DNA of 64,000 bases from CAVVJA01 sp963801715 (GTDB lineage Bacteria > Actinomycetota > Actinomycetes > Mycobacteriales > Jatrophihabitantaceae). Within the stretch, counting starts at the first letter, position 1. The number at the start of each line of letters is the position of its first letter. Location: positions 1 through 64,000 of the forward strand of contig CAWDGB010000022.1 of assembly GCA_963801715.1 (NCBI GenBank). The letters are read 5' to 3'. The notes below the pieces were generated by a model. That model saw nothing but the letters and a program-made list of their open reading frames with translations, was not told where the DNA came from and did not search any database. Shown here piece by piece: positions 1 through 7,316 of this stretch. The translations under genes were made by a program, and so were the position numbers.

Positions 1-18
1 GCGGGCTAGCACAGTCAT
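1..18 (-). CDS. possible carA start (5' fragment only)
   Basis: An ATG at 18-16 on the minus strand opens a frame (M-T-V-L-A-R) that runs off the left edge. In related actinobacteria carA, the small subunit of carbamoyl-phosphate synthase, follows the membrane protein downstream of pyrC, so position and direction fit. Only six codons are visible, there is no clear ribosome site, and nothing of the protein can be recognised. The call rests on gene order alone. Confidence 0.25.
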
Positions 19-80
19 GAGTGGGCACCGATCACGAGGACACCACTGGACCGCAATGGTCGGTGCCCGCGGGCTAGCAC
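1..80. repeat. 12-bp direct repeat and long-arm inverted repeat
   Basis: The 12-mer gcgggctagcac occurs at 1-12 and again at 69-80. Between them an inverted repeat pairs 21-31 with 60-70 (10 of 11 positions) around a 28-base loop. It lies between the end of the membrane-protein gene and the presumed carA start. It could fold in the operon mRNA. It has no uridine run, so it is not a classical terminator. Confidence 0.4.
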
Positions 81-82
81 GC

Positions 83-574
83 TCACGCGTGCACCAGACC
101 GGCGATCGCCCGCAACCATTCCGGGTAGCGCCGCTCGTCGTCGGCCCGGAATCCGGTGTCCAGCACCCAGTCGCCGAGCCGCCAGCGCACGACAAGCAGG
201 CCTCCTGCACCGACGACCTTCCCGGCCAGCGCCGGGCCCAGCCGACCTTCGATGATCGAGGCGGCGGGTACGTAGATCACCGAGTCGCCGACGCGATCGA
301 TCACCAGTCCGGCGGGGAACAGCGTGGCTGTCGCCGCGGCCCGCCGCCCGAGACCGTGGACGACGATCCGGTCCTGCCAGCTCCGCGAAGACGTCGTCCC
401 CACGTATAGTCCGGTCTCTCCCTCGACGATCGGGCAGCCCAATTCGGCGGCCGGCTCCGGCAACGGTCCGAGCTCGCGCTGCCGGGCCGCCCGATGGCGC
501 CAGCCAACCCGCATCCCCCACAGCGCCCCGGCCAGAACGGCCAGGCACACCAGCACGAGCAAGAGCCGGATCAC
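83..574 (-). CDS. small membrane-anchored protein of the pyr operon (PH-like domain type)
   Basis: This is a 163-residue protein with one N-terminal membrane segment (about residues 2-22), then a basic stretch (RVGWRHRAARQR) and a compact soluble domain of about 120 residues rich in beta-type hydrophobic patterns. The GTG start at 574 overlaps the pyrC stop in GTGA, so translation is probably coupled. A similar single-pass protein lies between pyrC and carA in mycobacteria and Streptomyces (Rv1382-type), so its place in the operon is conserved while its function is unknown. Assignment to a PH-like fold is by family recollection, not by a visible motif. A longer open frame upstream, inside pyrC, was rejected because it is a shadow. 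Confidence 0.8.
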   Translation of the reverse strand: MIRLLLVLVCLAVLAGALWGMRVGWRHRAARQRELGPLPEPAAELGCPIVEGETGLYVGTTSSRSWQDRIVVHGLGRRAAATATLFPAGLVIDRVGDSVIYVPAASIIEGRLGPALAGKVVGAGGLLVVRWRLGDWVLDTGFRADDERRYPEWLRAIAGLVHA

Positions 575-1872
575 GCTGGCACCGCCTCGACCACGGCGCC
601 GTCCCGAGACGTCAGCCGGCCGTGCAGCACGGTGGCCATGACGCGGCCGGGGAGGGTGCGTCCGGCGTATGGGGTATTGCGGGACTTCGACACCAGCGCG
701 GCCGGCGAGACCGTCCACCGGATCGTCGGGTCGACGACGACCAGGTTCGCCGGCTCGCCGATCGCGATGGGTCGCCCGTGATCGGCCAGCGCGCCGATCC
801 GGGCCGGAGCGACGCTCATCCGGTCGGCCACGCCGCGCCAGTCGAGCAGACCTGGCTCCACCATCGCCTCGATGACTATGGCAAGTGCCGTCTGCAGTCC
901 GAGCATGCCGGGCGATGCCGCGCCCCACTCGGTCTCCTTGTCCTCGATGGAGTGCGGCGCGTGGTCGGTGGCGACGCAATCGACTGTGCCATCGGCCAGC
1001 CCGGCGCGAAGTGCCGCGACGTCGGCGGCGGTGCGCAATGGAGGGTTGACCTTGAACACCGGGTCATAGCTGTCCGCCAGCTCGTCGGTCAACGACAGAT
1101 GGTGCGGTGTGACCTCGGCGGTGACCGCCCAGCCCTTGCCCTTGGCCCAGCGCAACAACTCCACCGATCCGGCCGTGGATACGTGGCAGACATGCAGCCG
1201 AGATCCGACGTGCCCGGCGAGCAGCACGTCCCGGGCCACGATCGCCTCCTCGGCCACGGCGGGCCACCCACCGAGGCCCAATCGGCCGGAAACGACGCCC
1301 TCGTTCATCTGCGCGCCAACAGTCAGCCGGGGATCCTCGGCGTGCTGCGCGATGATCCCGTCGAACGCTCGCACGTACTCCAACGCCCGGCGCATGAGCG
1401 CGGAGTCGGCCACGCAAGCTCCATCGTCGCTGAACATCCGCACCCGCGCCGGCGAATCCGCCATCGCGCCGAGCTCAGCCAGCTGCGTCCCCGCCCGACC
1501 TGCGGTCACCGCCCCGATCGGCTGCACGTCGACCAGTCCGGTCTGGCGGCCGAGTCGCCACACCTGTTCCACCACCCCGGCCGTGTCCGCACACGGCTCG
1601 GTGTTCGGCATCGCGAACACCGTCGTATATCCGCCCAGTGCGGCCGCCATGGAACCGGTCTGCACGGTCTCGGCATCCTCTCGGCCGGGCTCGCGCAGAT
1701 GCGTGTGCAGGTCGACGAGGCCCGGCAGCAGCACGGCACCCTTGCCGTCAACGACCTCGTCCGCCGCGGCCGGCCGCAGTGATCCGAGCTGTGCGATGAC
1801 GCCGTTCTCGATCCGCACATCGAGCTGTGCTTCCCCGTATGGCCGCACGTTGCGCAGCACGAGCGGGTTCAT
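571..1872 (-). CDS. pyrC: dihydroorotase
   Basis: Cytosolic zinc amidohydrolase (433 aa) that cyclises N-carbamoyl-aspartate to dihydroorotate, step three of pyrimidine synthesis. The metal-binding signature DLHTHLREPG is near residues 54-63, and further metal-site histidines lie in HAEDPR and in the DHAPHS segment near the C-terminal third. Length and motif order match class I bacterial dihydroorotases. It starts with ATG 30 bp after pyrB and ends in a GTGA overlap with the next gene, so it belongs to the pyrR-pyrB-pyrC operon and should share its PyrR control. Nothing looks damaged. Confidence 0.97.
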   Translation of the reverse strand: MNPLVLRNVRPYGEAQLDVRIENGVIAQLGSLRPAAADEVVDGKGAVLLPGLVDLHTHLREPGREDAETVQTGSMAAALGGYTTVFAMPNTEPCADTAGVVEQVWRLGRQTGLVDVQPIGAVTAGRAGTQLAELGAMADSPARVRMFSDDGACVADSALMRRALEYVRAFDGIIAQHAEDPRLTVGAQMNEGVVSGRLGLGGWPAVAEEAIVARDVLLAGHVGSRLHVCHVSTAGSVELLRWAKGKGWAVTAEVTPHHLSLTDELADSYDPVFKVNPPLRTAADVAALRAGLADGTVDCVATDHAPHSIEDKETEWGAASPGMLGLQTALAIVIEAMVEPGLLDWRGVADRMSVAPARIGALADHGRPIAIGEPANLVVVDPTIRWTVSPAALVSKSRNTPYAGRTLPGRVMATVLHGRLTSRDGAVVEAVPA

Positions 1873-1902
1873 GACTGTCCGTTCCTCGGGCGAATGTGCG
1901 GA

Positions 1903-2847
1903 TTACTCACCGGGCCGCTCCCCTCCTCCGAGCAGGAGGTAGAGCACGGCCATCCGCACGCTGACCCCATTGGTGACCTGTTCGACGATGGTCGAGCGTT
2001 TGGGGTCGTCCGCCACTTCGGCCGCGATCTCCATCCCACGGTTCATCGGCCCGGGGTGCATGACGATCGCGTTGTCGCCCAGCAGCGCCATGCGGCGCGC
2101 GTCGAGGCCGTATCGGCGCGAGTACTCCCGCGCCGATGGGAAGAATCCGCCGGCCATGCGCTCCCGCTGGACGCGCAGCATCATCACCACATCGCTGTCG
2201 GCGAGAACGGGGTCGAGTTCGAAGACGCAGGCCACCGGCCAGTTCTCCACGCCGCGCGGCACGAGAGTGGGCGGGGCGACCAGGGTGACCCGGGCGCCAA
2301 GTGTCGTCAGCAGCGCAACATTGGACCGCGCGACCCGGGAGTGCAGTACATCCCCGACGATGGCCACCCGCAGGCCGTCCAGATCACCCGTGGCGCCCCG
2401 CAGCCGGCGCCGAATGGTGAACGCATCGAGCAGCGCCTGGGTCGGATGCTCGTGGGTGCCGTCACCCGCGTTGACCACGCTGCCCTGCACCCAGGTCGCT
2501 AGCCGATGGGCGGCACCGGAGTAGGAATGGCGGATGACGACGGCGTCCGCGCCCATCGCTTCGAGCGTCAGGGCGGTGTCCTTGAGTGATTCGCCCTTGG
2601 ACACGCTCGAGCCTTTGGCCGCGAAGTTGACAACGTCCGCGGACAGCCGTTTGGCCGCCAGTTCGAACGACGTTCGGGTGCGAGTCGAATCCTCATAGAA
2701 GAGATTCACGACCGTCCGACCGCGCAGCGGTGGTAGCTTCTTGACCTCTCGCCCGGACAGCGCACGATCCAGATGCTCGGCCGTATCCAAGATCAGCAGA
2801 GCATCCTCTCGACCCAGATCCGCTGCGGAGAGCAAGTGGCGGTTCAC
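1903..2847 (-). CDS. pyrB: aspartate carbamoyltransferase catalytic subunit
   Basis: Transfers carbamoyl from carbamoyl phosphate to aspartate, the committed step of pyrimidine synthesis (314 aa). The carbamoyl-phosphate site STRT (in EDSTRTRTSFELAA) and the HPTQALLD and HPGPMNRG motifs are present and in order. No pyrI regulatory subunit is nearby, as is usual for actinobacteria. The GTG start at 2847 overlaps the pyrR stop (GTGA), implying coupling to pyrR translation, so repression at the pyrR ribosome site should also lower PyrB. Confidence 0.97.
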   Translation of the reverse strand: MNRHLLSAADLGREDALLILDTAEHLDRALSGREVKKLPPLRGRTVVNLFYEDSTRTRTSFELAAKRLSADVVNFAAKGSSVSKGESLKDTALTLEAMGADAVVIRHSYSGAAHRLATWVQGSVVNAGDGTHEHPTQALLDAFTIRRRLRGATGDLDGLRVAIVGDVLHSRVARSNVALLTTLGARVTLVAPPTLVPRGVENWPVACVFELDPVLADSDVVMMLRVQRERMAGGFFPSAREYSRRYGLDARRMALLGDNAIVMHPGPMNRGMEIAAEVADDPKRSTIVEQVTNGVSVRMAVLYLLLGGGERPGE

Positions 2848-3437
2848 GCGATACCTCCCGTGGCAGACGTCTCATCGGCGGGGACTCGGGGCTCATCGAT
2901 GAATACGGCATCCCGTCCGTCGGTCTCGGTGAGCAGCACGCGCACCGACTGCCGGATCGATGTCGGTAAGTTCTTGCCGACGTAGTCGGCCCGTATTGGT
3001 AACTCGCGGTGACCGCGATCCACAAGGACCGCGAGTTGGACCGCACGCGGGCGGCCGAGATCGCGCAGCGCGTCAAGCGCCGCGCGCACGGTCCGGCCCG
3101 AGAACAACACGTCGTCGACGAGAATGATCAGCCGGTCACTGACGCCACCATCCGGCTCGACGGTCTCGACGAGCGGCCGAATCCCCCGTAGCCGCAGATC
3201 GTCGCGATACAGCGTGATGTCCAGTCGGCCAACTGGAAGTCGGACGTTCTCGAAAAGGCCAATCCTGTCAGCCAATCGTGCCGCGAGCGGCACTCCCCGA
3301 GTCGGTATCCCGACAAGCGCAACGTCGGCGCCGCCATCGGTCTTTTCGAGGATCTGGTGTGCCATCCGGTCGATGACACGAGTAACATCCGCCGCCATGA
3401 GAATGGGTGCCGCAGCACCCCGCGCAGCTTCGGTCAA
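2844..3437 (-). CDS. pyrR: PyrR, pyr operon RNA-binding regulator / uracil phosphoribosyltransferase
   Basis: Protein of 197 aa with the phosphoribosyltransferase PRPP loop LIILVDDVLFSGRT at about residues 103-116. PyrR binds pyr mRNA when UMP is high and has weak uracil phosphoribosyltransferase activity. The start is TTG at 3437, chosen because a strong AAGGAGG (3452-3446) lies eight bases upstream; the next ATG, at residue 14, has no such site. It is the first gene of the pyr operon and diverges from bldD. A PyrR-type RNA loop lies directly before its ribosome site, consistent with autoregulation. Confidence 0.96.
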   Translation of the reverse strand: MTEAARGAAAPILMAADVTRVIDRMAHQILEKTDGGADVALVGIPTRGVPLAARLADRIGLFENVRLPVGRLDITLYRDDLRLRGIRPLVETVEPDGGVSDRLIILVDDVLFSGRTVRAALDALRDLGRPRAVQLAVLVDRGHRELPIRADYVGKNLPTSIRQSVRVLLTETDGRDAVFIDEPRVPADETSATGGIA

Positions 3438-3445
3438 GCTCTTGA

Positions 3446-3470
3446 CCTCCTTGTCCGCCTCACTGGACGG
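3446..3470 (-). promoter_or_regulatory. PyrR-binding RNA loop next to the pyrR ribosome site
   Basis: The leader RNA reads GUCC-AGUGAGGC-GGAC followed directly by AAGGAGG. The loop matches the Bacillus PyrR-binding consensus ARUCCNGNGAGGYU at every position except the first and last. The stem is GUCC (3468-3465) paired with GGAC (3456-3453). In mycobacteria PyrR is known to repress translation by binding a similar loop near the pyrR start. The arrangement here suggests the same: bound PyrR would block the adjoining Shine-Dalgarno. No antiterminator/terminator pair was seen. Confidence 0.75.
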
Positions 3471-3496
3471 GCCCTTAAAGGATGTCGACGACGCTC

Positions 3497-3502
3497 ACCC
3501 TA
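3497..3502 (-). promoter_or_regulatory. possible -10 box of the pyr operon
   Basis: TAGGGT on the minus strand fits the actinobacterial TANNNT -10 pattern and would give a leader of about 50 nt carrying the PyrR loop. No good -35 hexamer is seen, so the call is weak. Confidence 0.3.
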
Positions 3503-3526
3503 GCAGCGTGCACTCGCAGATGGTTG

Positions 3527-3555
3527 TTGACGCACCGATCACGGCGGGTTACCGT
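3527..3555 (+). promoter_or_regulatory. bldD promoter
   Basis: TTGACG (3527-3532) and TACCGT (3550-3555) are separated by exactly 17 bases, a good match to the housekeeping sigma consensus of actinobacteria. It would give a leader of roughly 35 nt before the bldD ATG. No clear BldD self-binding box was recognised. Confidence 0.5.
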
Positions 3556-3595
3556 CCCGGATAACATGGACGCGAGGCATTTGACATGAACGGGG

Positions 3596-4132
3596 ATGCT
3601 TTCAGTGAGCGGTAACAACGGTCACGAATCGGGCGATAGTCGCGAGTATGCGCGCGCCCTCGGGAGCAAGTTGCGCGCTATCCGCGCGCAACAGCACCTG
3701 TCGCTGCATGGTGTCGAACGCAAGTCCGGTGGCCGATGGAAAGCCGTGGTCGTCGGCTCGTACGAGCGCGGCGACCGGGCAGTGTCGGTTCAGCGACTCG
3801 CGGAGCTGGCGGAGTTCTACGGCGTGCCGGTGGGTGAATTGCTCCCGGACGAGCAGCCACCGATCTCGACGGCTCCGGGGCTGTCGAAGATCGTGCTGAA
3901 CCTGGAGCGATTGCAGACGATGCAGCACGAGGAGATCGCACCGCTGGCAAGGTTTGCCGCCGCGATCCAGCGCCGGCGGGGAGACTACGGCAACCGCGTC
4001 CTGTCGATCCGTTCGGAGGACTTGCGGTCACTGTCGATCATCTATGACACGTCTGAGCAGGGCTTGACCGAGCAGCTCGTCCGGTGGCAGGTGCTTACCC
4101 CGGAATCGCTGATCCTCGACGGCGAGCCGTAA
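3596..4132 (+). CDS. bldD: developmental transcriptional regulator BldD
   Basis: Protein of 178 aa. Residues 17-83 form an XRE-type helix-turn-helix (YARALGSKLRAIRAQQ, then VVGSYERGDRAVSVQRLAEL). A C-terminal domain follows. In Streptomyces BldD this domain binds tetrameric cyclic di-GMP through RGD-X8-RQDD; here RGD is at 128-130 and RSED at 139-142 with the same eight-residue gap. BldD represses sporulation genes during vegetative growth. Its location between pyrR and nusB-efp is the conserved one. The ATG at 3596 was used; a GTG three codons later is an equal alternative. Confidence 0.95.
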   Translation: MLSVSGNNGHESGDSREYARALGSKLRAIRAQQHLSLHGVERKSGGRWKAVVVGSYERGDRAVSVQRLAELAEFYGVPVGELLPDEQPPISTAPGLSKIVLNLERLQTMQHEEIAPLARFAAAIQRRRGDYGNRVLSIRSEDLRSLSIIYDTSEQGLTEQLVRWQVLTPESLILDGEP

Positions 4133-4154
4133 ACCCAGGCACTTCCCGGAGCGA

Positions 4155-4568
4155 TCAGCTCGCGGCTAGGTCAGGTCGGTCGCGCAGCACTCGAGCGAGA
4201 ACGCCATTGACGAAGCGAGGCGACTCGTCCGTGGACAACAGCTTGGCCAGTTCGACCGCTTCGTCGATGGCGACCGCGTCCGGAACGTCGGCGCGCCACA
4301 GGAGCTCGTACAGGCCGACCCGCAAAATGGCCCGGTCGACGCCCGGCATCCGGGCGATCGTCCAGCCTTCGGCGTAGCTGGCCAGGATCTCATCGATGCG
4401 ATCCCGGTGCTCGGCGACACCTTCGACCACCGCGACCGTGTAGTCGTTGATCGGCGGCTCAGCCAGCGCTACTCGTTCCGCCACCGTCGCGATCGGGTCG
4501 GTGCCCCGCAGATCGGCTTCGTAGAGCAAGTCGACCGCTCGATTGCGGGCTTTGCTGCGCGCGCTCAT
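4155..4568 (-). CDS. nusB: transcription antitermination factor NusB
   Basis: All-helical RNA-binding protein (137 aa) that works with NusE/S10 on boxA RNA in rRNA antitermination. The N-terminal SARSKARNRAVDLLYEADLRG and C-terminal AIDEAVELAKLLSTDESPRFVNGVLA blocks are typical of NusB, and length is normal. It starts one base after the efp stop, so the pair is surely cotranscribed. It ends 22 bp from bldD in convergent orientation. Confidence 0.95.
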   Translation of the reverse strand: MSARSKARNRAVDLLYEADLRGTDPIATVAERVALAEPPINDYTVAVVEGVAEHRDRIDEILASYAEGWTIARMPGVDRAILRVGLYELLWRADVPDAVAIDEAVELAKLLSTDESPRFVNGVLARVLRDRPDLAAS

Positions 4569-4569
4569 G

Positions 4570-5133
4570 TCAGCCGCTGACCCGGCCGAGGTAGCGGCCG
4601 TCCCGTGTGTCGACCTTGACCTTCTCGCCGGTGCTGACGAATAGCGGGACCTGAATCTCCGCGCCGGTCTCCAGAGTGGCGGGTTTGGTACCGCCGGTCG
4701 ACCGATCGCCCTGCACTCCTGGGTCGGTATGTGAGATGACGAGCTCGACGCTCGTCGGCAGCTCCACGTACAAGGGGGTGCCGTCGTGAACAGCCACGAC
4801 CGCCTCGGCGTTGTCGAGCAGATAGCTCGCGCCGTCGCCCACCGTGGCGGCCGGCACCTGCACCTGGTCGTAGGTGGCGCTGTCCATGAAGACGAAGTCG
4901 GTGCCTTCTCGGTACAGGTAGGTCATGCCGCGCTTGTCGACTGTGGCCGTCTCCACCTTGGTACCGGCGTTGAACGTCCGATCCACGACCTTGCCGGAAA
5001 GTACGTTCTTCAAGGTGGTGCGGACGAAGGCGCCGCCCTTGCCCGGCTTCACATGTTGAAATTCCACGACCGTCCACAACTGGCCGTCAAGATTGAGCAC
5101 CAGGCCGTTCTTCAGGTCGTTCGTGGTCGCCAC
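4570..5133 (-). CDS. efp: elongation factor P
   Basis: Translation factor (187 aa) that binds between P and E sites and rescues ribosomes stalled on polyproline. The N-terminal KOW-like domain carries the loop VKPGKGGAF with the tip lysine; two OB-type domains follow, ending in STGEKVKVDTRDGRYLGR. The start is GTG at 5133 with AAGGAG about 12 bases upstream. nusB follows directly. Nearby proteins such as the HerA-like ATPase (PPAEEPEAP) and DUF3048 (KP repeats) contain proline-rich tracts of the kind that need EF-P. Confidence 0.97.
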   Translation of the reverse strand: MATTNDLKNGLVLNLDGQLWTVVEFQHVKPGKGGAFVRTTLKNVLSGKVVDRTFNAGTKVETATVDKRGMTYLYREGTDFVFMDSATYDQVQVPAATVGDGASYLLDNAEAVVAVHDGTPLYVELPTSVELVISHTDPGVQGDRSTGGTKPATLETGAEIQVPLFVSTGEKVKVDTRDGRYLGRVSG

Positions 5134-5192
5134 GGAGCGGTCACATCTCCTTGCTCGAGGGGTCGCCTACGGCCCGACGCGGGCTCGCTTCG

Positions 5193-5220
5193 ATCCTACC
5201 GAGGCCGCGGTCCGGTCCAG
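5193..5220 (-). promoter_or_regulatory. probable efp-nusB promoter
   Basis: On the minus strand, CTGGAC (5220-5215) and TAGGAT (5198-5193) are 16 bases apart. The -10 box is a very good TAGGAT, while the -35 is only partial. It lies about 60 bp before the efp GTG. Confidence 0.4.
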
Positions 5221-5251
5221 CCCGATCAGGCGACCCCAGCCGGGCACCCGA

Positions 5252-5704
5252 TCAACGATCCAGCGTCGTCGACGCGAGCCACGACAGGGCCAGGACATAG
5301 CCCTCGACGCCCAGACCGACGATTACGCCGCTGGCGACCGCCGAGATGTAGGAATGGTGCCGGAACTCCTCGCGCGCATGCACGTTGGTCATGTGCACTT
5401 CGACCAGCGGGGCGGTCCGGGCCGCGCACGCATCGCGCAAAGCCACCGAGGTGTGTGTGAGCGCGCCCGCGTTGAGCACCACCGGCACCCCCGTGTCAGC
5501 CGCCTCGTGCAGCCAGCTGAGCAGCTCGGCTTCGCTGTCGGTCTGGCGCACCTGCACGGCGAGCCCCAGCTCGGCCCCGCCCCGAACGCATAACGCCGCG
5601 AGTTCCGGGTAGGTCGTCCTGCCGTAGACCTCGGGCTCGCGTGCCCCGAGCCGACCCAGGTTAGGGCCGTTCAGGACGAAGACACGGCGGTCACCCTCAG
5701 TCAT
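5252..5704 (-). CDS. aroQ: type II 3-dehydroquinate dehydratase
   Basis: Dodecameric enzyme (150 aa) converting 3-dehydroquinate to 3-dehydroshikimate in the shikimate pathway. The N-terminal NGPNLGRLGAREPEVYG block contains the active-site Asn and the catalytic Tyr region, and VHMTNVHAREEFRHHS near residues 102-117 holds the catalytic His. The ATG at 5704 overlaps the aroB stop by 8 bp. It is last in the aroC-aroK-aroB-aroQ operon. Confidence 0.96.
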   Translation of the reverse strand: MTEGDRRVFVLNGPNLGRLGAREPEVYGRTTYPELAALCVRGGAELGLAVQVRQTDSEAELLSWLHEAADTGVPVVLNAGALTHTSVALRDACAARTAPLVEVHMTNVHAREEFRHHSYISAVASGVIVGLGVEGYVLALSWLASTTLDR

Positions 5705-6779
5705 CTGCTACCTCCGAGTACGCAGCCACGAGGACCGCTGGGTCTGGGTCGTCCACGACCACCGGCCGAGCGAGCCCGTCCAGGACGACGAACCGTAGCC
5801 GCGTACCGCGAGCTTTCTTGTCCACCCGCATCGTCTCGAGCAAGGCCGGGAAGGCGTTCGCCCGGTAGGTCGTGGGCAGGCCCAGCGCGCCGAGGACAGC
5901 CCCATGGCGGTCGGCCGTGGGGTCGTCGAGTCGGCAGAGCACCCGGCCGAGGGCAGCCGCGTACACCAGCCCGATGGAAACCGCGGCGCCGTGCCGCCAC
6001 CGATATCGCTCTGCGCGCTCGATGGCGTGCCCCAGGGTGTGGCCATAGTTGAGGATCTGGCGCTGTCCCTGCTCGGTGAAGTCCGACGCAACTACATCGA
6101 CCTTGACCCGGACCGAACGTTCGATCAGCTCCTGCGCCACTCGATGACCCGGGGTCGCCGCCGCCGCGGGGTCGTCCTCGATCAAATCGAGGAGCACTGG
6201 ATCGGCGATGAAGCCGTACTTGACCACCTCGGCGAGTCCAGTCACGTAGTCGCTTCGCGGCATGGTGGACAGCGCAGCAAGATCGCAGAGGACGCCCACG
6301 GGCGAATAGAACGCGCCAACCAGGTTCTTGCCGTGATCGGTGTTGATCCCGGTCTTGCCACCGACCGCGGCGTCGACCATGCCGGCGAGTGTCGTCGGCA
6401 CCTGCACGACGCGCACCCCCCGCAACCACGACGCTGCCACCCACCCGGCCAGATCTGTGGTCGCACCGCCGCCCAGGCCGACGATCACGTCGGAGCGGGT
6501 AAAGCCGATATTTCCCAGGACATCCCAGCAGTACCCGGCGACCGGCAACGTCTTGGCGTCTTCGCCATCGGGCACTTCGACGGTGTGCGCCGCGTAGCCC
6601 TGCCCGAGCAGATCCTCGCGCACCGAGTCGGCGGTCGCCCGCAGCACCCCCGGATGGATGATCGCCACCCGCAACGCGCCGTCGAGAAGCGGCGGCAACT
6701 CCCCCAGCAGCCCGGTCCCGACGACAACGTCGTAGGGCGCGGTCCCCGGCACCCGGATCCGGGTCACGGCGTCATTCAT
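5697..6779 (-). CDS. aroB: 3-dehydroquinate synthase
   Basis: NAD- and metal-dependent cyclase (360 aa) that makes 3-dehydroquinate from DAHP. Visible motifs are the nucleotide-binding DVIVGLGGGATTDLAGW (about 93-109), VPTTLAGMVDAAVGGKTGIN (about 127-146) and the metal-site block ILNYGHTLGHAIE (about 242-254). Length is standard. It overlaps aroK by 8 bp and aroQ by 8 bp, so the four aro genes form one coupled operon. Confidence 0.97.
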   Translation of the reverse strand: MNDAVTRIRVPGTAPYDVVVGTGLLGELPPLLDGALRVAIIHPGVLRATADSVREDLLGQGYAAHTVEVPDGEDAKTLPVAGYCWDVLGNIGFTRSDVIVGLGGGATTDLAGWVAASWLRGVRVVQVPTTLAGMVDAAVGGKTGINTDHGKNLVGAFYSPVGVLCDLAALSTMPRSDYVTGLAEVVKYGFIADPVLLDLIEDDPAAAATPGHRVAQELIERSVRVKVDVVASDFTEQGQRQILNYGHTLGHAIERAERYRWRHGAAVSIGLVYAAALGRVLCRLDDPTADRHGAVLGALGLPTTYRANAFPALLETMRVDKKARGTRLRFVVLDGLARPVVVDDPDPAVLVAAYSEVADD

Positions 6780-7314
6780 TGGCAGGGGCTTCTTTCACCT
6801 CAGCGAGATCGCCCAGCAAGCGGCAGATGACCTCAGCAACCCGGCCGGTGCTTCGCCGCTCGGTGTCGACGATCAAGGTCGCCAGCGAGCGATAGACGGG
6901 CTCGCGGGCCGCTGCGAGCGCCGCCAGCCGTTCGCCCGGGTCGTCCGCCAGCAGCGGCCGGCCCGCTCCGGTGCCGACCCGGTTGGCCAACGTCACGAGT
7001 TGGGTATGCAGCAGGACCACGGGTATGCCGCTGGCTACGATGGCCTGCCTCGTCGACTCGGTGAGCACCGCCCCGCCGCCCAGCGCCAGGACACCGGAGA
7101 ACGCGGTGAGCGCCTCGGCTACCACGCTCGCCTCCAGCTGCCGAAACGCTGGTTCGCCGTCGTCGGCGAAGATGCGCGGGATCGTGCGCCCGGCTCGGAT
7201 CTCGATCATCGAATCGGAGTCCGCGAACTGGGCACCGAGCCGCTCCGCGACCCTCCGGCCGACACTGCTCTTTCCGGTGCCGGGCAGGCCGATCAGCAGG
7301 ACTTTCGGCGTCAC
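6772..7314 (-). CDS. aroK: shikimate kinase
   Basis: P-loop kinase (180 aa) that phosphorylates shikimate with ATP. Walker A is GLPGTGKSS (residues 9-17). The shikimate-binding DSDSMIE follows near 33-39 and LGGGAV near 78-83, and the RPLL lid lies near residue 120. It starts 3 bp after aroC and overlaps aroB. Confidence 0.97.
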   Translation of the reverse strand: MTPKVLLIGLPGTGKSSVGRRVAERLGAQFADSDSMIEIRAGRTIPRIFADDGEPAFRQLEASVVAEALTAFSGVLALGGGAVLTESTRQAIVASGIPVVLLHTQLVTLANRVGTGAGRPLLADDPGERLAALAAAREPVYRSLATLIVDTERRSTGRVAEVICRLLGDLAEVKEAPANE

Positions 7315-7316
7315 CG

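Noticed and set aside
622..1782. Long plus-strand open frame of 386 codons opposite pyrC
   Set aside because: It is an antisense shadow of pyrC, with no recognisable domain; long shadow frames are common in GC-rich DNA.
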